Shown here piece by piece: positions 48,477 to 62,200 of a DNA stretch of 64,000 bases. The notes beneath the pieces are model-generated. The model did not search any database. It was not told where the DNA came from and worked only from the letters and a program-made list of their open reading frames with translations. A program made the translations under genes and the position numbers. Position 1 is the first letter of the stretch. Each line of letters starts with the position of its first letter. Source of the DNA: Cardinalis cardinalis (lineage: Eukaryota > Chordata > Aves > Passeriformes > Cardinalidae); contig JACDOX010000015.1 in assembly GCA_014549065.1 (NCBI GenBank), positions 4,395,688-4,459,687 of the forward strand. Reading direction: 5' to 3'.

Positions 48477-51400
48477 CAACACCAAAGATGGTCTGATTCC
48501 TGATGCAACCTGGAAAATTGATTACACTGCCTGNTTAGCTGTCCACAGTGAAAGGTTCTCAGCATTGACTTCTACTCTGCATCAATATTTACTGCTCCTT
48601 AGAGCAGAATGGCTCAGAATTAGTGACCATTTGTTTACTTAGCAGCTGAGCTCAGTATTTTGGGTGGTTTTAGTGCTGTGCCATATCAGTTTTCTGGGCA
48701 GAACTGGCTGAAGTGTGCTGAATGTGCAGATTTGTCCTGGTGTCCTCAGCCCACTGCCTGCATTGAGATGACACACCTTGGCTCTTCCAGTGGTTTAGGG
48801 TGTGCTCACATCTGGGCAGTGAGTACCTCTCCTCTGAAAATGGCTTAAATCACTTAGTGATGGGGAGCTTTGCAGGGCCTCTAAAATATGCATTTGCACA
48901 GCCATATTCATTTCTCAGTAGCCTGAAAAAGATTTTTCNGAAGTTAAACATAAACATTCAGCTTGCAGGTGGAACCCATGGAATCCACTCAGTTGCCTGG
49001 AAAATCACTTCAAAAAATTAGCATGTCTGCTCTGTAGTATATTATGTGTGGTTTCTTTCTTGCCTTAGAAGGAATGAAAGCATTGACTATAGGGCCCAGA
49101 TTTTTTTGTGCTGCACAAAATTGCTTTCCAAAAGGACTGGACTGGTAAAATATTGGTTTCACCTTTGCAACACCTCTTTTTCTCAAGAGAATTCTCCAAA
49201 AGTACCAGATTTTCCTGCTGAGTCAGCCCAAGTACCTGTGTTNATGGCCTCTGGAGAGAAACACCTCAACACATCCACAGAATGAAGGCTCCAGCTGCAA
49301 AAGTCAGAATTTCCATATACAATTTTCTTATATACTAACCAGTGTTCATGTCAGTTTCAGAGTCCCATGACAGCTCATGCCCTTATATTTTATCTGTCAC
49401 ACTGTAGTTATAAACCAATGAGAAATAGCCAATGTCTTATACATTTTGGCTTAGGTAAAAAAATTAAATGTAAACATACTAAACCAAAATATACTGATGG
49501 TGTTTCAAAATTAAGAGGAAATGCCACAAATTAATAGACCTGAACCATGCCCTCTCCCAAATTAACATTAAGGTCATAGACAAGTCAATTAAATGCTCTC
49601 TGATTGAGAAAGTCCCCATCAGTGAAGAAGTGCCATAAAAATTTTAGAGCATGATAATTTTGAGATGATACAGAAATAATGGTATTTATTACCAATATTA
49701 TTTGCATACCTTACTGGCTTAAGGTTTAACTNAGCCTCCATGCACAATGCACTAAGAAATGCATTGTCCTTCACTGACACAAACAGTTTGCAGTCTTACC
49801 AGACTGGAAATAGACAAAAAGCCTTATTCATCTTATGGCCATTATTCCACATGGAGCAAANTGAGAAAAGTCGTGGAATAGCACCAGAAGTGTGCAAAAA
49901 TTTTGCGGATTGAGCACCATCATATGAAGTCCCTGTTCAGTGTTTCAGCTTCTGTTTCATTAAAATAAAACTTCCCCACAGTTTGGGTTCTTGGCCCTNC
50001 CCGTTATGCTGCCAGCACAAACCATTTCACGGGTAAATGCCGTGGGTTCAACAGGTCAGTGGCTGCAGTGGCATTGGTGAGGATATCACATTTGCTGTAT
50101 GGACAAGGCCAGTCCCCTGCTGGACTGCCCTGAGGACTGTTCCTGGTCTCATCTCATGCCATCTCTGCGCTCCCCCATCAAACTCTTTTCCCTCAGGGGC
50201 TCTACAGGAAGCTGTGCCCTTCCCCCTGAAGGGATTAACCCCATTCCTAANTGACCAGAGCTATCAGTCTGAAGTCCATGTGGCTTCATCCTACAGCTAT
50301 GGTTACTGGAGCCCACTGACACAGGCCTAGGGGAAGGACTGGGAAAGAGGTACACAGATATCTTTGGGCTGATCTGTACTTCACACAGAGCACTGTTGTG
50401 TTTGACATATGTCTTAGGTGTGTTTGGANTTATATCAGTGGAAACCTATGGTTCATTGCCAATCTGCTTTGGTCCTGGAGGAGGGGAGGTGGAAACAGGA
50501 GGGGGGGAAAATACCCAGATGGGAAATGAACCTGTGCATCTCTCCTGGGAAAATGCATTTCAGTCATTCAAGCAACAGCCTAGCCTATGGAAAAAAAGAT
50601 TGTTCTTTCCAGCTGTTATGCCAAAAGAAAAAATAAATTTAAAATGGAAAAGTGAATAAATTGAGCATATTTTTATCATACTCTTTCTTACAAATTACTT
50701 ACAACATTCTTGTTTCTCATGAGGAATCATTTTTAGTATTAAAGTAGTCATGCACTTTTCCAAAAAGTGCTTCCTGAAAAACCAAAACCATTATTATCTT
50801 AAACTCCCACACAGTTTGTTTAAAAATATCTTTAAATACTATTAAAGAACAATCATTATGTAGGTTTATAACTTATGAGTAGGAAGCAGAAACCATCAAT
50901 GAATCATATTATTTCTCCTGCTGTAACAACAACACCATCAACTACCACAATAACAAAAAAGTTTATGCTCACTGTATACCTGTTTTGCAGGCAGTTTCCT
51001 GCCTTGAAATCTGCATAATAGGTAAGCTGTGGTAAGTGTAATGTGCTGTTTACTGCCAATCCACTGTGAACAGCCAGGCATGCTTGGTCTGGTGNATTGC
51101 TCCTCCTTTGGGTGCCGCTCCTTGCTGAAGCGTATGGCAGCCCTGAAACAGCAAATAAAACAGATTCTAGGATCTGCTTCTAAAAGATGCTGCCAGATAT
51201 ACAGAGCTAGATATTCAAATTATTTTATTCTCATACACTGTATTTTTTCTTTTAGTTAAAGGCAGTGATTTTAGTTNTAGAAAATATTTTCAGTTGTATG
51301 CTGCTTTGCAAAGGGAAGTGACAATGGGACATTGGTGAGGGGAAAAAAAAGATTGCAAGAGACATGAAAAAAACACCATGGAGATCAATATTTAATCTAG

Positions 51401-52289
51401 AATTATGGATGTACAGTATGTACTGTGCATTTCTTAAATTTAACTTGGCTTTTACTATTACTCAGTAGGAGGGGAACAGATACTGAGAGCCCTGGATAGC
51501 AACCATAAGAAGCATGTTTAAATACACATATTTTCAGGAGATCTGTAAATACAAGAAGGAACGGATGTCATCTCTCCGATCCTTTTTCATGTTGGAAAAT
51601 CTGAGAGCTTTACCTGGGAGAGTTAATTTCAGGTGAAGGAATTTGTAAAATAATTTCCCAAGTTTATGCTGCNTAGTATTACAGCATATAAGAAAAGATG
51701 TTTGTGTTACCCAATTCTTGAGTAAAAAAACAATGTGCACATCACTTTTCCCAGTGGAAATACTGATGGTATACAGAGTTATAAATAAATACTAAGTCAG
51801 GAATCTGTGTGGGAAAGCCCCCATCCTCTTTCTGGTTTCAGGCAGGAAGCATGCAGGTAGCACAGACTAATTCTGCTCAAATAGTGCTAGAAGAAATGAT
51901 GGCAGCTTGTATTCATCATGATTTTAACAATGCTTTGAGTGTATGCATGCACATACATATGTAATGCCTCTCTTATATGGGCATTTATATGGCACTTCTA
52001 GGCTTTTCTGAAGGCCTTTGAAGTTAGCTGGCCAGAAAGGATTAGGCACCAAGGGGCGGAAAATTATTTTAAGAATTTAAAAATTATGTTATCAGGTATC
52101 ATCTGCTTGCTAATGAAGCTTCAAAGTTATTTCCAGGGCAGAATTCTGCAGATTGCTCCAGAGAAAGAGTTCAACGGTCTATCTAAAAACCTCATTCCAT
52201 CATTAATGAGTCCTTAACCCCAGAATATTTGAACTTGGACTACATGACCAGTAGTCAATTTTCACTAACAGTTTTTTTTTTTTTTGATC
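48477..52289. other. Unique DNA, no gene seen
   Basis: Ordinary AT-rich sequence with isolated ambiguous bases to 51673. A G-rich patch at 50477-50510 does not fully meet the G-quadruplex pattern. No exon or repeat was recognised. Confidence 0.5.
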
Positions 52290-52640
52290 CTGAAAATCTG
52301 TAGCCGTGTCATCAGCTCCTTCTTAATTATACCGTATTCTTTACATCTGTCCTGCTAAATAACTCTAATTGAAATAGCACCGGCGTGAATTTTCGTAATG
52401 TTCCCCCCAAGACATCCCGAAAGTGACTCACACGAGAAAACAGACTGAAGTCACAGCTGGAAGCACGTCAAGGATCATTTCCATTTTTACATGATTAATT
52501 TGAATTTAATATCTTAAATCAAAACCTGATTAATTTAAATAAAATTTTGATGGTGCCCTGCTTCTAATATACATTGCAGTAATTAGATTCAGCTTAATGT
52601 GATTTTTTTACATAATTAAAAAAAAGAGCAAGTCAAGTGT
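52290..52640. promoter_or_regulatory. Candidate conserved non-coding element, homeodomain-site rich
   Basis: The decamer TGATTAATTT occurs twice, 35 bp apart (52492-52501 and 52527-52536), with further TAATTA at 52580-52585 and TTAATTA near 52324. CpG is retained in the upstream part (GCACCGGCGTG near 52378, CATCCCGAAAG near 52413, CACACGAG near 52428). It lies in a 2.4-kb interval with no ambiguous base (51673-54123) and has no open frame. This is among the most convincing enhancer-like textures in the window. Confidence 0.48.
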
Positions 52641-55036
52641 AACAATGCAGAGTTGGTACAAATCTGTCCATATATACACATATAATACACATGGGATTTT
52701 GTTGAGACGTTGCTCAGGTACAGGAAAGATCACAGCTGGGTGGCTGTGCTATAGCTCGGTTTATGGCATATATAGGATATTCCCCTTTTATTTCACTGCA
52801 ATATGAATAGCTGTCCTTAAAAAAAAAAAAGCCAATAATACAGCTGAAATCACATTAAAAAAATAAGCAAAAAATATTAGCAATGCAACATTCTGGGTCA
52901 ACTTCTCAGTTCTATTTCTTCTCACATTCCAAACAACTGTGTTTGAAGAATTAGCTCTGTGTATCCTCCAAGTGAACATCTGCAGTGGACTATTTACAAC
53001 AGCCCATGGGCTTCTGTTTTTCATGAGGCTTACAAAAATTCTTTATAAAATAAATTGTTACTGCATTTTTATATGGGTTCCCCTTGCCTGTTTCTGCTTT
53101 TGCACAATGGTCCTGTGCACTATGAAAGCCACAGAGGTAGCAAACAGCAGTTTTTATGAATTAGGAACAGATGAAGCTCACCTGCACCACACACTTGATC
53201 CTGAGGCTGGTTATGATCAATGCCTCTGGCTGAAAATGTCCAGTGCTTAGCAAGCAAGGCTTTGCAAGGTGCACTTCAGGTAACACTCACAGCAATATTT
53301 TAGATGTTTCCAGCATCTTTGTAGGAGAAGAAACTATTACCATAAGCAATGGATTCACCTGCAGGTGTAGATGGAGCTTTAGTGAAGCCATACAACAAAA
53401 CTATTCAGGCCAAAATCATGGGGAATCTACAGATGTAGTAGAAATTTGAAGTTTTTGAATTTTTCTGAAGGCTTATGTAAAATTTTGCTTAAGGAAAAAA
53501 TATCCAATTGATTACTGTAAAATTTGAATCTCTTAACTAGAAAAAAAAAAAGTAATGCAAAAAAACCCCAAACACTGCTTCCCTGTTTCCCTGTCTTAAG
53601 TGACCAATTTGCTGATCAAATTGTTCTTCAATAATTAGGTCTTTCTTCAACAAGGTAGTGAAACATCAAGCTGGCTCTTCAGCAAGGAGTAATTCCAGTA
53701 TATATCAAACCTCTTGATTTCAATGGGACACTCCACCAGCTTTAAAATGCTGGGCATGTGCTTAGCTAGTAGTAAATCACTATTAAAGAGAAGACAATGA
53801 TGGAGGGTGAAAAACTCCTTTCCTGCCTGGGGCTAACAGCTTTCAGGGAGGTGCAACCACTGTTCATCCTTTTATGAAGGCAAGTAAAGTCATTCAGGTG
53901 TATTTGATAGCACCCAGCTTTCCAAAGGCCTTTTTATACAATATGTTATAGGTATTGTGTAATGACACACAGGTAATTTTCAATTTTAATATTGCTTTGA
54001 ATAAAAAAATTCTTCCTTGTTGGTGAAACTGGTGGAGCTTTGCTGATAATTCAGACAATTCAGATGATCTGGACATTCTCCCCATCTTAAAACTGTTCCC
54101 AGAACCAACAAAGGAAAAAAAANCAAAAACACAACAGGTGAAAGGTCCAAGTCAGTTTTCAGCCAGTAAGGCCAGGTTAAATGCTTTTCAGCAGAAATGA
54201 GAAAAAGCCTACAGTAGAAATTGAAGAACTGGGCAAAAACAAAGACAACTTTAGTTTTAAAACAGTCAGAGAGAAGGGAGGGAATCTAATTTACAGACAA
54301 ATTCATGAACCAGATTTAGCTGCCGCAAAAATGCTATGTAGAGTGATTTACAACTCTGTCTATTCTTCAGGCTCTTAACTATCTCTTCACTTTATTGAAA
54401 TTGTCAAAATTCTCATTTTCATGCAGCATCAGACCCTCACAAAGTCGCTGTGACAGCAGGGGCTGTTATGCCGTCCTACTTGGCTCCTCANATTTACAAA
54501 CATACTACCAGTGGATCACTGAAAATGTGTAGATACAAATTAAACTTGTTGAGTTTGACCAATCAACCTTTCAAGACTTTTACTTCTGTGGATTTTGTAG
54601 ACAGAAGCCAGTGAAGTTGAATACTGATTCCTAAGAACTTGCTTATTCATTATTCATTGCAGATAACTAATAATAAAAAATGCCACCCTTTATTGTACAG
54701 CTAAAACTTTTGATGACAATCAAAAATTTTTTTTAATTCTAAATTTAGGCTTCTCTAAATGTCTTCTACAATACAATCCAAAAATAACAGCATAGTTACT
54801 ATCTGNGGAGAAACTACTTTGGAGCTTACATTCTTATTCAGAAGTTATAGTCAAAACAAAATTAATCGTGAAGGTTTATCTATAATGTATCACCATTCAT
54901 TTCAGAAAAAAAAAANATCTTTGCCAGCAGCAGAAGGGGAGCACTTTCAAGCAGTTACATTAAACTATAGACTCCAAGGGGAAGATTACAGATCTTCCAT
55001 ATTCAGCAACATAAATCAAAACTCTTAGGAACTAGT
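52641..55036. other. Unique AT-rich DNA, no gene seen
   Basis: No exon, RNA gene or transposon recognised. Contains short A runs and an AAAACCCC-type tract near 53557-53574. Confidence 0.5.
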
Positions 55037-55232
55037 CTAACTTTCTTTTCTTTTCTTTTCTTTTCTTTTCTTTTCTTTTCTTTTCTTTTCTTTTCTTTTC
55101 TTTTCTTTTCTTTTCTTTTCTTTTCTTTTCTTTTCTNNNNNNNNNNNNNNNNNNNNNNNNNNNNNNNNNNNNNNNNNNNNNNNNNNNNNNNNNNNNNNNN
55201 NNNNNNNNNNNNNNNNCTTTTCTTTTCTTTTT
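55037..55232. repeat. (TTTTC)n pentanucleotide microsatellite spanning an assembly gap
   Basis: Pure TTTTC repeats run from about 55041 to 55136, then 80 N (55137-55216), then more TTTTC to about 55230. The array continues on both sides, so the gap lies inside it and the true length is unknown. Confidence 0.96.
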
Positions 55233-56269
55233 TCCTTTTTTATTACTGCAAGGCAGCAGGGATTGCTTTTTGTATAGGCTATGATTTAGATGGATAATTG
55301 AAAGTAAGCAGTGGTGAGCTGCTTCCTTGGTAAAATATTACCAAGACAATCTTATCTGAGTTTACAGAGTTATTTTCAATTTGTAAATGTTGTATTCATT
55401 TCTATTAGATAAAGCACCTTTAAAAATCCTGGACCCAGGCAGGACTAGATTTCTGTTGCAACTGCTCTGCACTTTTTCACCNCACACAAATGCCATCCAG
55501 CCCACAGATATATCTAAACTTCCTCTCCCTATGAATAGTTTTACTTTTAAAAATAAGCTCAATCCATTTTATGGTAAATAAATTTAATGATATACTGAAT
55601 CCTCATAACTTTGAGTTGATGTCATCCTGCCAGATACCTGCTCTGCAAGAGAATCTCCCTCATTAGAGCCTACACCTTAGAATCTTAGAATCTCACCTTT
55701 GCAGATTTATCTCTTGCCTATAACACAAAGAAAATCCTGGGCTTTGTTTCACCGTTATAATAGATGTAAATTAGTGTTTTGCCAATGTTTGTTGCTGTAA
55801 TCATAGAGGCAAGTATATATTCCTAACAGCTATCTTATTTTCAATTTGCAAAGCGTACTGTGCTTAATCCCATGAGGCAGCCTGTGGTTCTAGATATGAA
55901 TTTAAAAAGGTAATTAGACTTGGGGGGGATGGCAGGGAGATTGTCCCTGAGATAGAAAAAGCAGATTCCTGCCAGGTCCAGAGGGGTCTTTGATAGGTCC
56001 CAGGCTGGTCACAGTTCTCGTCCTAGTTGATTACTTGTTTCCATTGTGTGAAACAGCTTATTTCTTCATGTAAATGTAAATCATGTTGCTACTAGTAGAA
56101 GTATTTTGTTGCTACTTTTTTTATTTTAATCCAGAAGGGTCATAGAGTTTGGTTTTAGGGACTGTCAGCAAGCTATGTTTTTCCCAATGATCTCTCTATT
56201 TTTTACAATCAAATAGATAGTAAAAGTGACATATTGATAAAAGTTTCAAGGCATCTCTGGTGGGTGGCA
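55233..56269. other. Unique DNA, no gene seen
   Basis: AT-rich sequence without recognised exon or repeat. A short duplication 'agaatcttagaatct' near 55680 faintly resembles an inverted CR1 terminus but is too short to call. Confidence 0.45.
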
Positions 56270-56600
56270 GTAATTTTAAATATCATACAATCATCATTAA
56301 GTCATTTATGTAAATGAAAAGTTCTTGGCAACTCTGTATGGCGAGAAATAGCACCACTTTCTCTGCATCTCTGCTTCCTTTCTCTCTTCTTTTTCCCCTT
56401 TGCTGGCTGTAGCATAGTGCACAGTGTGGAGGTGAACTCTCCTTTAGGGCTGTGTGAAGAATTTCTGTACAAAATATCGGACGCCTATGTCAGTCAGCAT
56501 GTGAGGAGTAACTAATGATGAGACTAAGTCAAATTAATCTATCGTGAAAAATGTCTAAAGGAATTTCTATAAGCTGAAATCAATGTGGTGTATTGATGAG
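56270..56600. promoter_or_regulatory. Candidate conserved non-coding element
   Basis: Motif-dense with retained CpG (TATGGCGAGAAATAG near 56337, AATATCGGACGCC near 56473, CTATCGTGAAAAATG near 56539) and AAATTAATC motifs. It lies in an interval without ambiguous bases (55482-57165) and has no open frame. Texture-based call. Confidence 0.36.
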
Positions 56601-59100
56601 TTTAAAAAAAAAAAAAAACAACTAAAAAAAGGAGATATATAGATCTATATAGGTTTGGATTAGGTGGCTTCTTACCCCATTCTCAGTCTCACCATTTGAA
56701 ACCTAGATCCTGATCTGAATTTTGGGGGGTTAGCACAAGTCTGGTTTGTATCCTGCAAATCTCAGTTTGAGATGCTGACTGGTTTCAAGGAAGACTACAA
56801 ATCTCCTTTCAGAGGAAATGCAGGGTAAGAATCTGATCACTCACCCAGGCTTTATTTTCAAAAATTGACATTGTCAACTGAAGTCTTTCTGAGCAGGAGA
56901 AATGGAGGCAGTTTGAGCTAAACTGTTTTTGTTTGCCCAGATGTCTGATAATATTTAAGGGCCAGATTCTGCCCTCAAGCTGCTTTGGTAGGCAGTGTGA
57001 GCACTCACTCTTGGGAAGATTCTGTGCCTAAATGTTCTCACTTTTCAACACATTGTTACCCTCCCACATATCTATTCAGGCAGAAAAACAAAATGGTGAA
57101 CCTCCCTCAGGGGTTTTAATGCAAGTCTGTTGAGTCACCCTGTATTTTGGATTGAGTTAGGGGTNTAGTATTAGGTTGGAAGGCGATTAAGATGCCAGGA
57201 ATGTATGAGGAAAGTTCTGTTCTCAGGCCAGTAGATAGAGCATAAACTCTATCCCCATATCTGTGCACAGAGGCTGTTGCTAAACCTCCAGAGGCAGCTA
57301 GCCAGTAGGAAATGTTAGGCTCAGGGACCTAAACAGACCATTGCGCTGCCAGTTGGCTCAGTGTTGTGTCTGCTGGGCTGTGGCTTCCCTGGTGGGAGTC
57401 TGGGAGTGTGCAGAGCTGGCCGAGGCTGCTACAAACAGCTTTAGTGCATCATCAGCATCCTTGCACTCTGCTGAAGCCATCAGTAGACACAATAGCACAG
57501 GATTTACATATTTCCCTAGCTCCTTATCTTGTTCTTTGCGTACTGTGTCTCTCTGAGCAAAGCATTTCCAGGAAAGAGGGTCCTGTGTAGTCCAAGCTCA
57601 CATTTCCATACATAACATCAACTCTGCAAGTGTGTTCTGAGCTGGAATTGTCTTGGAGCTTTACANCACTCTCCCTGGCAGAAAAGTGACATCACAACTT
57701 CTGCTTTCTGACAGAACCTTCCTTTAAGATTTCACTGAGGATCACTTATGATAAACACCTCCCAAGAATTCTTATTAAAGAAATTAGAAATTATGGTGCA
57801 TCAGGAAAGACACTTGTTTTGATTGAATAGAATTATTTATTTATTGAAATCCTGTATTGTTCATAATGCCTAGGGCACCAGTCTCGTTTTGCTGGATTTT
57901 TACCAATAAATGCAACATTCATTTTAAGGGAGATATTTCTTACATTTTTTCAGTAATCAAGAATAGACTAGAGTGCTTCATAGCTAATAAATACCAGTGA
58001 GAAGAAACCTGGATGAAACTACAGTACAATTTGAGTAGATTCAAGTTCTCATTTTGTTGAAACCCAGGTTGGTGGCTTTGTGAGGGCTATACCTACTCCT
58101 ANGAAAATTAAAAGAAATTTAGATCAGGATAAAAGTTTGGTTTTTTATATTTGTCCCTAGAGATAACATAAAAAAAAATTATAAAGAAAAGCAAATTTCC
58201 CAGCTGAATATGTGACATGAGAACTGGTAAAACTGAGTTCTAGTAACCCTGAGGTCTGAAAATGCAGAAGGGAATGGATGAAACATGATTAGTTCATTAA
58301 GTCACAACTGGAGAGAGGTGATATCTNTAGTAACTGATTCAGAAACCCTAAGGTATTTTAAAAATTCACTAAGAGTTAACAGTTAGGACTCAGTATGTAT
58401 GTGCCCCACTCAGANGAGTTGCCACATGAGCATGTTAAGCTGTTTGCCTCAAAAAAGTTATCAGCTGCCCTTGATTTCCTACATGAAGGAGACTTCAGCA
58501 TAGACTCACCAAAACTGTCCTGTATGCTTGAGACAACCAGCACCCCAATTCCACAATCAGTCATCTGCTTCCTTTTCCTTTGACCAAAGTGTAAGTGCTA
58601 ATAGAATCAACCTCTAATTCCTACCTCTTATTCCCTATAGCTGCAGAGTATCATAATACTCATCACTAGCAATCCAGCTGCATTCAGGCAGTGGATATAA
58701 TCAGAAGTCATGTGGATGAGGCTGGGTGTTGTCTACCAAATTCCAAACCAGAAGGCCTGATCCTAAAAATGCAAAAGTAGAAAATAGGCNACTGAGTAGT
58801 GCTGTAGCATTTTTTTTCCTTCCATACACTATGTTAAGGCTGGCTAAAGAGACAGCCTCAGAAGTTAGGAAATCCCCAAACAATGTAATCAATCCTTCCA
58901 TGCCTGTGGTGAGCAATAAAAGTTTATATGAAACCTACAGCACTTCACACTGAATGGCTGAAAAATAGCACACATTTATCAGAATGCCTGAAAACACACC
59001 CCATTCTGGTGGAGCAAAGCAATCAGTGAAGCCATTCTTCACCTGAAAGATTTCCATTCTGTTTTNCTAACACGCTGTATTCAGTATTGATGTGTCTCTG
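56601..59100. other. Unique DNA, no gene seen
   Basis: Contains an A15 run at 56604-56618. No exon, RNA gene or transposon was recognised; open frames are short. Confidence 0.5.
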
Positions 59101-59106
59101 TGCACA

Positions 59107-59240
59107 GAGCAGCGCGGCCGCTGCGGTGCTGGCACAGCTCATTCACACGGCAGCGACGTCGCCGCTGCTCCGGCTGCACCGTGAGGCTGCAGCTCCTGCA
59201 TTAAAGCTGCACCCAGCCGTGCTGACAGANTAAACGAGCT
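59107..59240. promoter_or_regulatory. Small CpG-rich block
   Basis: About 13 CpGs in roughly 130 bp, including GCGGCCGC at 59114-59121 and the palindrome GCGACGTCGC at 59153-59162, which holds a CRE-like ACGT core. It is surrounded by CpG-poor AT-rich DNA. No exon or recognisable promoter element accompanies it. It may be a small CpG island or a GC-rich regulatory element. Confidence 0.4.
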
Positions 59241-62200
59241 TGCCAGGGTTTCCCCCAGAGGATTTCATCTTTTTTTTGAGGGGCTTTAAATCTGGCTAGT
59301 TTATCACGGACCATAGGTCCATAAAGGGATGCTAAATGGATTAGGTGAAGGTGTACCCTCTAATTGCCCTAATCCAATCCTTGTGGATGGGACTGGATGG
59401 CAAGATGCTGCCACATTTTTTGGGATTTCCCTAAACAGCAGTAACAGATTGTGGTGCCTGGGGACAGAGCACTGTGATGGCCCAGCTGTTGGTTTGTCCA
59501 GGTATGCTTCCTTACATTCTTCCATAAGGAGTTAAAAATCACATTAGATTCAGATCCATGCCCATATCAACATTCTAAATGGCTTTAAATCTCTAAAACT
59601 CTCCATTGGAAACATAAAATTCAACTAAGGAGTTTCAGATCCTTTCTGTGAACTTCTTTAGAATATATCCCTGTTTACCAACTCAGTGATAGTCAACCTG
59701 CAAAAGGTAGCATCTGGGTTTGGGATGCTGGCATATAAATCTCATATTGTTAGTCTTTCTTACCAAGTGTTTTCCACTTCTAGTCAGAAAGTGTCATTAA
59801 AAAAAAAAAAAAACACATTACATAGTATATTTGCTNTTGGGATTCTTTTTAGCTCTAAAAGTATAAAAAAAACAGAAGTAAAACAATTTTTCAGATACTT
59901 AACTAAGCACATCAAAAACTTTGAAAGCTTCATTCAAGATAAGCTTGAAAAAAAAAAAAACAAACCACCACCAAACAGCTCGAGAGTTCTCTTTATAATA
60001 AATCCATGGCCACTTTCGAACTTCACAGTTCTCACTGTCCTGTACACAACTCCCACTCAGTACATCACAGCAACAGTACAGATGGAGTTGTGATCTTCTT
60101 TACTCCAAAAGCACAGTCTTGTAGCTAAAGAAGGATATCTGTTAGCAGCTCAGGGTCTATATCATAGAGCTGAGCAATTCTCAGTACAGTGGTACATCCC
60201 GATTCGACAGGCAATCCAATTCTCTGCTTCCTCTGCTGCACAGTTTCTCCATCAAAAAGGTTCTCGACATGCAAAACACTCANCCTTCACTGTTGTTTTT
60301 ACATAAAATTGATTTAAGTGAGCAGAGTTGTTTATCATTGAGCTAAAGATCAGCATAGAACCAGATAGCTTTGCAAGCTTTTTGCTTTGCACTCCCCAAT
60401 TAAAAATAAAAATGTTTAAATTTCCAAAAGGGCATTTTAAAGCCCACAAATTGATAATGCAGAGAGTCGAGACTTTCTACAGTGATGGGAAAGAGAGGAG
60501 GNGGAAAGTCACCAAATTAAAAAACACAGCTTTTATGTCTTCTGTAGCTGTGCTCTACTTGTGGTTTTGGCACTGGCCAGAGCAGCAGTAAAAGCTGGAA
60601 GTTGCTGATCACTAAAAAGCATGGCCATGCCATCTCCAAGGAATGGCAAAGCAAAGTAGGGATATGTTGATCTATATATCTCCTAGGTAACCACCATCTT
60701 GAAGATCATGAAACTCCTCTATTTATAGTAGCTGAGCACCTCACAATTTTAATGTGATTAATGAATATCCTCAGGCCATCTGGGTAAGGAAGAGCATCTA
60801 TTATCTGTATTTTAGACATGGGGAATGAAGGTCTAGGAACCTACATCTCAAAAGTACTTAGATGCCTAATTTATTTCAAATACTTTTTTGTAGGATTTAG
60901 GATTCAAAATACATTTTAGGATATATACCCAAGCCTCAGAGAAACAGAGACTTGGATATATATCTGGCATGGGTACTCCAAGCAGTAAGTTTGTGATGTA
61001 TGGTTTCACATCTGCACTAATATATTTTGCTTTTTGCTTGTTAAAGTCTTTCTTTGGGACCTGTGTTGAACCATTTAGGCAAAAAAAAAACCAAAACACC
61101 AAAAAAAACCCTCCAAGAAATATCTGAGGTCACACAGGACAGGAGCCACAAAACAGGCACTGAAAACAAATAGAACATTTTTCTCAAAATTGTCCTCTTT
61201 TNCTGATACCGGAATAAATTTTTTGATTTTGTGGAAATCCTTTTGGGATTGCAACTAGAATTCTCACAAAACCTCAAAATTAATAGAAGGCAATTTTCAG
61301 TATTGCAACTGATCCCTGAGCACACTGTGAAGGGTAACTTGGGCTGTAATTGTACATCACAAGTTAATATTTCTGCCAAGAAGAAAGCAGACGGTCCAGA
61401 AGGGCAAGGGGAAGGAGCAGTCCGTGGATTCACAGCCGCCCTTCATTCAGTGCAGCCCCGTGTTGGTGTTTGCAGTCATCTCTGGCTTCCCATGCCACAG
61501 CCACTAGGAGGTGTGCTTAATGCGTAGGCACACAGAGGGGAAACCTCCGCACCTGGTGAAGAAGGGATCATGTCAGTGGAGGNGGGGGGCACTCAGGTGA
61601 AGACAAAGCATGACACTGGTCAATCACTGGAGCAGCTCATACTAAGCTGCTGTAGTTATTTTGTAGATTTGAGCTGATCTCTGGCTAACCTCATGTAGAC
61701 TGGTTGTCAAAAATAGTCTCTGTCTACCCCAGTGTGGAGAGGAGCGTTGAGGCAATTCATCATCCACCCTCCTTACTTCATAGACACTCACAGATGATCA
61801 GACAAACATGGGGATTAAACTGCATGTGTACAGATAGTTTCTGTAAAAGGAATATGGGAAGAGCNGCGTTCCCTGGAGAATACGATTGCAGCCTGACTAT
61901 TTATGCCTGATAGGCATGTTGCTCCTTAATTGTAACTACACAAGGAATAACAACATTAAAAAAAAAAATAGGACAGGCAGATGTTGAAGAATTTTTTGAG
62001 AACTGCTGTAAAAATTCCAGCTACCACAACAACTCAGTCTATGTAGCAATACTGCCATACCTATACATCAATATATAACTGGAAGCCCTTCTTCTTCANC
62101 TTTTTAACATATATGCTTAAATACATAAGCACAAACACATAACCCTGCTTATCTGGGGAATGGGAGGAGAGATGGGGCTTTCTGTTACCCCTAACATTTC

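Noticed and set aside
55676..55697. Short 'agaatcttagaatct' duplication considered as an inverted CR1 terminus
   Set aside because: Only about 15 bases match and no CR1 body sequence is adjacent.
56515..56577. Box C (ATGATGA) and box D (CTGA) spaced about 55 nt apart, resembling a C/D snoRNA
   Set aside because: The flanks cannot form a terminal stem and no convincing C' or D' boxes are present, so the match is probably chance.
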